9,236 nt of DNA from Pseudomonadota bacterium. Its GTDB lineage: Bacteria > Pseudomonadota > Gammaproteobacteria > Burkholderiales > Burkholderiaceae. This document shows, piece by piece, positions 6,511-9,236 of the stretch (position 1 is the first letter of the stretch; each line of letters starts with the position of its first letter). The DNA lies in NCBI GenBank assembly GCA_021783435.1, contig JAJXUC010000033.1, forward strand, positions 18,967 through 28,202, in the 5' to 3' direction. A program made the position numbers and the translations under genes. The notes under the pieces are model-generated. The model was not told the DNA's origin. It was given only the letters and a program-made list of their open reading frames with translations, and made no database searches.

Positions 6511-6537
6511 GGCGAGAAACCGTGTCGGTGACTCGCC
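6511..6537 (+). terminator. Second stem-loop downstream of the lipoprotein gene
   Basis: GGCGAG pairs with CTCGCC and inside it ACCG pairs with CGGT around a TGT loop. A 2-by-2 internal loop (AA facing GA) separates the helices. The following TATCGTTTCC is only moderately T-rich. It could be a second terminator or a structured RNA element; no family is recognised. Confidence 0.3.
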
Positions 6538-6563
6538 GTATCGTTTCCAGAAAACTCCTCCGT

Positions 6564-6578
6564 GGGTCGAAACGACCC
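6564..6578. promoter_or_regulatory. Dyad GGGTCG-AAA-CGACCC, candidate sigma-54 activator site
   Basis: A perfect 6-3-6 inverted repeat whose 3' end lies about 150 bases upstream of the sigma-54 -24 element. Enhancer-binding proteins usually bind dyads 80-200 bases upstream of such promoters, so the position fits. Two further dyads, CGCCC-CAT-GGGCG (6604-6616) and GGCCCATGGGCC (6692-6703), lie closer in and share a CCCATGGG core. Which of them, if any, is the activator site cannot be told. Confidence 0.3.
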
Positions 6579-6731
6579 GTCGCCGATCACGCAGCGCAGG
6601 CCTCGCCCCATGGGCGTGCACTGAACGCCCCGCGTCCGTGCGTCCTGCACCCGTTCACCGCGTGCGGTCGATTCAGGCACCCGTTCCAGGCGGCCCATGG
6701 GCCTTTGTCGCTCCAACCCTGGATTGAAAAG

Positions 6732-6747
6732 TGGCATGGACTTTGCA
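6732..6747 (+). promoter_or_regulatory. Sigma-54 (RpoN) promoter, -24/-12 type
   Basis: TGGCATGGACTTTGCA matches the consensus TGGCACGRNNNTTGCW at every defined base except one (T for C at position 6). The invariant GG and GC dinucleotides have the exact consensus spacing. Transcription would start near 6758, giving a leader of about 350 bases before the transporter at 7106. A sigma-54 promoter requires an ATP-dependent enhancer-binding protein, so the downstream gene is probably inducible rather than constitutive. Confidence 0.65.
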
Positions 6748-6767
6748 TGACTCATTCGGCACGAGCA

Positions 6768-6783
6768 GGGCGGGGGTCCGCCC
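6768..6783 (+). other. GC hairpin at the start of the transporter leader
   Basis: GGGCGG pairs with CCGCCC around a GGGT loop. It begins about ten bases after the predicted sigma-54 transcription start. A hairpin at the very 5' end may stabilise the long leader RNA; no T-tract follows, so attenuation is not indicated. Confidence 0.3.
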
Positions 6784-7105
6784 ACGGCTGATTGACGTTT
6801 GACGGGATGGCCAAGCTTGCGGCTCCTACACGAAGCGCCTGACCCGAGAGCTGCCCTGCCTCGTCGAGAGAGGACACACAGGAACAAAAGCCCGGGAGAT
6901 GCGCGACACGCCGACGCCCGTGCCTGGAGCACAACGATCAACAGCGGAGCCGCACCATGTTGACCCCTCGACGCATCGTCATGCCGCCTGCGCCCCGCGC
7001 GCAGCGCATTGATGGCGGCCTTCCGCAGAACCCCGCAGCGCTGAACGCCAGAGCCATCGCTTGCGCGAGAGTCCATCGGTGTTCACTCTATTCAAGGAAA
7101 AATCC

Positions 7106-8374
7106 ATGTCCGCAATTGCCAGTCCGCAGCAAACCGTGGCCACATCCGGCACGGAATTGAAAGGCCGTTGGATTCAACTTGCACTGGGCGTGTTGTGCAT
7201 GATGGCCATTTCCAGTCCTCAGTATGTCTGGGCGCTCTTCACCAAGCCGCTGTTGGGCCAGGTTGGTGGCAGCCTGGCCCAACTCCAGGTGACGTTCTCC
7301 ATTCTCATCGTGCTGCAAACCTTCTTCTCCCCGTTCCAGGGATTTCTGGTCGATCGGTTCGGCCCCAGATTGCTGCTGTCTCTGGGCGCCTTGCTCACCG
7401 GACTGAGCTGGGTTTTGTCGGCCCATGCGCACAGCATGACTCACCTGTATCTCACCTATGGGCTGCTGGGTGGGCTGGGCACCGGCATCGTCTATGTCGG
7501 CGTGGTCGGGCTGATGGTCCGCTGGTTTCCGCAGCGGCGTGGTTTTGCTGTCGGCATGGTTGCCGCGGGCTATGGCTTCGGCGCCATTCTCACGACCTTG
7601 CCGATCGCCTCCAGCCTGGCCTCGGTCGGCTACGCCCAGACCCTCACCCTGTTTGGCGCCATCATCGGTGTCGTCGGCCTGATTGCTGCGCAAGGTATCA
7701 AGCGGCCTCCCGGCTACACGGCTCTGTTGTCGGGCCAGTCCGTGCAAAAGTCGGCTGGTGTCGGGCCCGGCGCCATGCTGAAGACGCCCGTGTTCTGGCT
7801 GATGTTCGCGATGATGACCATGATGTCCACCTCGGGGCTCATGGTGATTTCGCAGATGGGCGCATTCGCCAAGGATTTCGGCGTGGCCAGCGTCCTGGTC
7901 TGGGGCATGGCTGCGCTGCCGCTGGCCCTGACCATCGATCGATTCACCAATGGGTTGACGCGCCCCTTTTTCGGCTGGGTGTCCGACCGCATTGGCCGCG
8001 AAAACACCATGGCCCTTGCCTTTGGGCTTGAAGCGATGGCCATGTTCGCCTGGCTCGGCCTGCGCAGCGATCCGTTGTGGTTCGTATTGCTGTCGGGTGT
8101 GGTCTTTTTTGGCTGGGGTGAGATTTTCTCCCTGTTCCCCTCGACCTTGACGGACACCTTTGGTGCCCGTCACGCCACCACGAACTACGGCTTCCTCTAC
8201 ATGGCCCAGGGTGTCGGTTCGATCCTCGGCGGCCCGATCGCCGCGCTGGTGCACCAAGCCACCGCAAGCTGGGTACCGGTCTTCGGCATGATGATCGGTT
8301 TGGACATGGCCGCGGCATTGCTCGCACTGTTTGCGCTCAAATCCTTGCGAGCCCGTTACATGGCGGCGCGTTGA
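7106..8374 (+). CDS. oxlT: MFS transporter, oxalate/formate antiporter (OxlT) family
   Basis: A 422-residue inner-membrane transporter with about 12 hydrophobic segments in two halves joined by a polar loop (about 198-225). MFS motif A appears after helix 2 (GFLVDRFGPR, 79-88), and its second-half counterpart is GWVSDRIGR (290-298). RWFPQRRGFAVGMVAAGYGFG (139-159) is strongly typical of the OxlT family. Known OxlT exchanges oxalate for formate using an Arg in helix 8 and a Lys in helix 11. Here Arg279 sits in the helix 8 region, but the helix 11 segment reads YMAQG, with Gln368 where I expect that Lys. The substrate may therefore be another carboxylate. The start at 7106 follows AAGGA by seven bases; an in-frame ATG at 7061 lacks such a site. 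A sigma-54 promoter lies about 350 bases upstream. The symbol marks family membership, not proven oxalate transport. Confidence 0.85.
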   Translation: MSAIASPQQTVATSGTELKGRWIQLALGVLCMMAISSPQYVWALFTKPLLGQVGGSLAQLQVTFSILIVLQTFFSPFQGFLVDRFGPRLLLSLGALLTGLSWVLSAHAHSMTHLYLTYGLLGGLGTGIVYVGVVGLMVRWFPQRRGFAVGMVAAGYGFGAILTTLPIASSLASVGYAQTLTLFGAIIGVVGLIAAQGIKRPPGYTALLSGQSVQKSAGVGPGAMLKTPVFWLMFAMMTMMSTSGLMVISQMGAFAKDFGVASVLVWGMAALPLALTIDRFTNGLTRPFFGWVSDRIGRENTMALAFGLEAMAMFAWLGLRSDPLWFVLLSGVVFFGWGEIFSLFPSTLTDTFGARHATTNYGFLYMAQGVGSILGGPIAALVHQATASWVPVFGMMIGLDMAAALLALFALKSLRARYMAAR

Positions 8375-8450
8375 GGCGGAGACGCACGGCTTGCCGGCTA
8401 CGACGATGCCCCAGCTCCCTTAGCCGACGGGACCTGCATGCGAACCGGCC

Positions 8451-9236
8451 TCAGCCCGCAGCCGCCAGGTAGGCCCGCCACCCGCCGAACGCCGTGATGT
8501 CCCGTGCGCCGTCGATACCGATGCCCTCGCAGATGAAGCCGGCGACCGCACTGCCGTCTTCGAGCTGCAGGCGACCGATGCCAAGAGGTGCCGGGATGCC
8601 TGCGACGAAGGAGCCGAAGTTGGTGGCGGGCAATTCCCACACTTCGCAGGCTATCGCGGCGCCACGGCCGGCGACGCGGATCAGGCCAGGGCGTTTGCCG
8701 TTGGGCAGGGCGTAGAGCTTGTAGTGCGGCGCCGTGCGGGTTTCGAGTAGACGCCGCGCACCGCGCGAGGTGAGTTGTGCGTTGAGCGGCAGGCCGCTGA
8801 GGTGGGCGCCGACCACGGCGACGCGCACCTGGCCGCTGGGCACGGCGGGCGTGGTCGGGACGCTCGGGGCCAATTCCCCGATGGCCGGTGCCGCGGTTTC
8901 GACCGCGCCGCAAAGCAGCCTCCGGTCGTGCTGCCAGCGTGCCGCGAGATGCAGCAACGGCACGTCCTGGTGCGCCGGCGCGAACAGCGTGACCCCGAGC
9001 GGCAGCCCGTCGCCGCGGAACCCGGCGGGCACCGCGATGGCGGCATAGTCCAGCAGGTTCATGAAGTTGGTGTACAGGCCGAGGTCGGTGTTGCGCGCGA
9101 TGGGCTCGGCCAACATCTGCGCCCGGGTATAGATGGTGCCCGCGGTCGGCGTGACCACGCAGTCCACCTCCCTCCACACGGTGTCGCAGATGCGCTTGAG
9201 TTCGCGCAGCCGGTATTGCGCGGCAAAAGCATCTGC
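8451..9236 (-). CDS. atzF: Allophanate hydrolase, C-terminal part (5' end outside window)
   Basis: The frame is open from the window edge to TGA at 8451 and shows 261 residues, somewhat under half of a usual enzyme of about 600. The first ~110 residues are the end of the amidase-signature domain (WREVDCVVTPTAGTIY at 21-36; YTNFMNLLDYAAIAVPAGF at 55-73; GLPLGVTLFAP at 77-87). From about 137 comes the allophanate-hydrolase-specific C-terminal domain (VVGAHLSGLPLN, TRTAPHYKLYALP, RDITAFGGWRAYL). The enzyme splits allophanate to CO2 and ammonia, the second step of ATP-dependent urea breakdown after urea carboxylase. The catalytic Lys-Ser-Ser residues lie in the missing N-terminal part. It faces the transporter tail to tail with 76 bases between stops. 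Apparent GTG starts inside the visible part are internal codons. Urea carboxylase is expected nearby beyond the right edge. Confidence 0.93.
   Translation of the reverse strand, partial: ADAFAAQYRLRELKRICDTVWREVDCVVTPTAGTIYTRAQMLAEPIARNTDLGLYTNFMNLLDYAAIAVPAGFRGDGLPLGVTLFAPAHQDVPLLHLAARWQHDRRLLCGAVETAAPAIGELAPSVPTTPAVPSGQVRVAVVGAHLSGLPLNAQLTSRGARRLLETRTAPHYKLYALPNGKRPGLIRVAGRGAAIACEVWELPATNFGSFVAGIPAPLGIGRLQLEDGSAVAGFICEGIGIDGARDITAFGGWRAYLAAAG

Larger units (their letters stand above)
6392..7105. other. Intergenic region upstream of the MFS gene, no convincing gene
   Basis: About 710 bases without a supported gene. It holds two stem-loops just after the lipoprotein stop, dyads that could be activator sites, a sigma-54 promoter at 6732-6747, and a long leader (about 350 bases) before the transporter start. 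One small frame (6957-7160) has a weak CGGAG upstream but overlaps the transporter start out of frame, and its composition is not protein-like. Confidence 0.6.

Noticed and set aside
6957..7160. 67-codon plus-strand ORF before the transporter
   Set aside because: It overlaps the transporter start in another frame, has only a weak ribosome site, and shows no recognisable or protein-like sequence.
7088..8257. Minus-strand frame of 389 codons opposite the transporter
   Set aside because: Very polar Gln/His/Gly/Arg-rich translation, antisense to clear membrane segments.
8395..8426. CGGCTA/TAGCCG dyad between the convergent transporter and allophanate hydrolase genes as a bidirectional terminator
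   Set aside because: Only six pairs around a 20-base loop and no T-tract on either side; too weak to call.
1..9236. CRISPR arrays, tRNA or rRNA genes, insertion sequences
   Set aside because: No regularly spaced direct repeats with unique spacers, no cloverleaf or rRNA-like stretch, and no transposase-like frame or terminal inverted repeats with target duplications were seen by eye.

Overview
The window is GC-rich DNA with dense codon usage and the short intergenic GC hairpins typical of Betaproteobacteria, most likely the order Burkholderiales. A Thiomonas-like or related genus is only a guess. Four blocks are visible.

Block 1 (about 1-3672, minus strand) is a compact type III polyketide operon. 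In transcription order it holds a chalcone-synthase-like type III PKS (3672 to 2611), a 33-codon bridging ORF (2614 to 2513), a class I SAM methyltransferase (2516 to 1770), an FAD-dependent oxidoreductase of the geranylgeranyl-reductase-like group (1770 to 334) and a free-standing acyl carrier protein (337 to 47). A further ORF may start at 50 and leave the window. Every junction overlaps by 1 or 4 bases (TGATG or ATGA), which points to one translationally coupled unit. The likely logic is that an acyl starter is extended and cyclised by the PKS, then C- or O-methylated and oxidised to a methylated phenol, quinone or pyrone lipid. This resembles Streptomyces srsABC, but with a dedicated ACP, which is unusual because type III PKSs normally use CoA thioesters. 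The product is unknown.

Block 2 (3673-4405) is about 730 bases of non-coding DNA between divergent genes. It contains several dyads and a possible promoter for the next gene.

Block 3 (4406-6391, plus strand) encodes a secreted lipoprotein. It has four tandem repeats of about 80 residues, each with two cysteines exactly 21 residues apart, followed by a very glycine-rich C-terminal domain. It is probably exported to the cell surface or outer membrane. A non-coding stretch (6392-7105) follows, with two strong stem-loops after the stop codon and a near-consensus sigma-54 promoter at 6732-6747.

Block 4 is an OxlT-type major facilitator (7106-8374, plus strand), apparently under that sigma-54 promoter. 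Facing it is the 3' part of an allophanate hydrolase gene (8451-9236, minus strand, cut by the window edge), a urea-degradation enzyme. Sigma-54 control beside a urea-nitrogen gene suggests a link to nitrogen or carbon metabolism, but that is inference.
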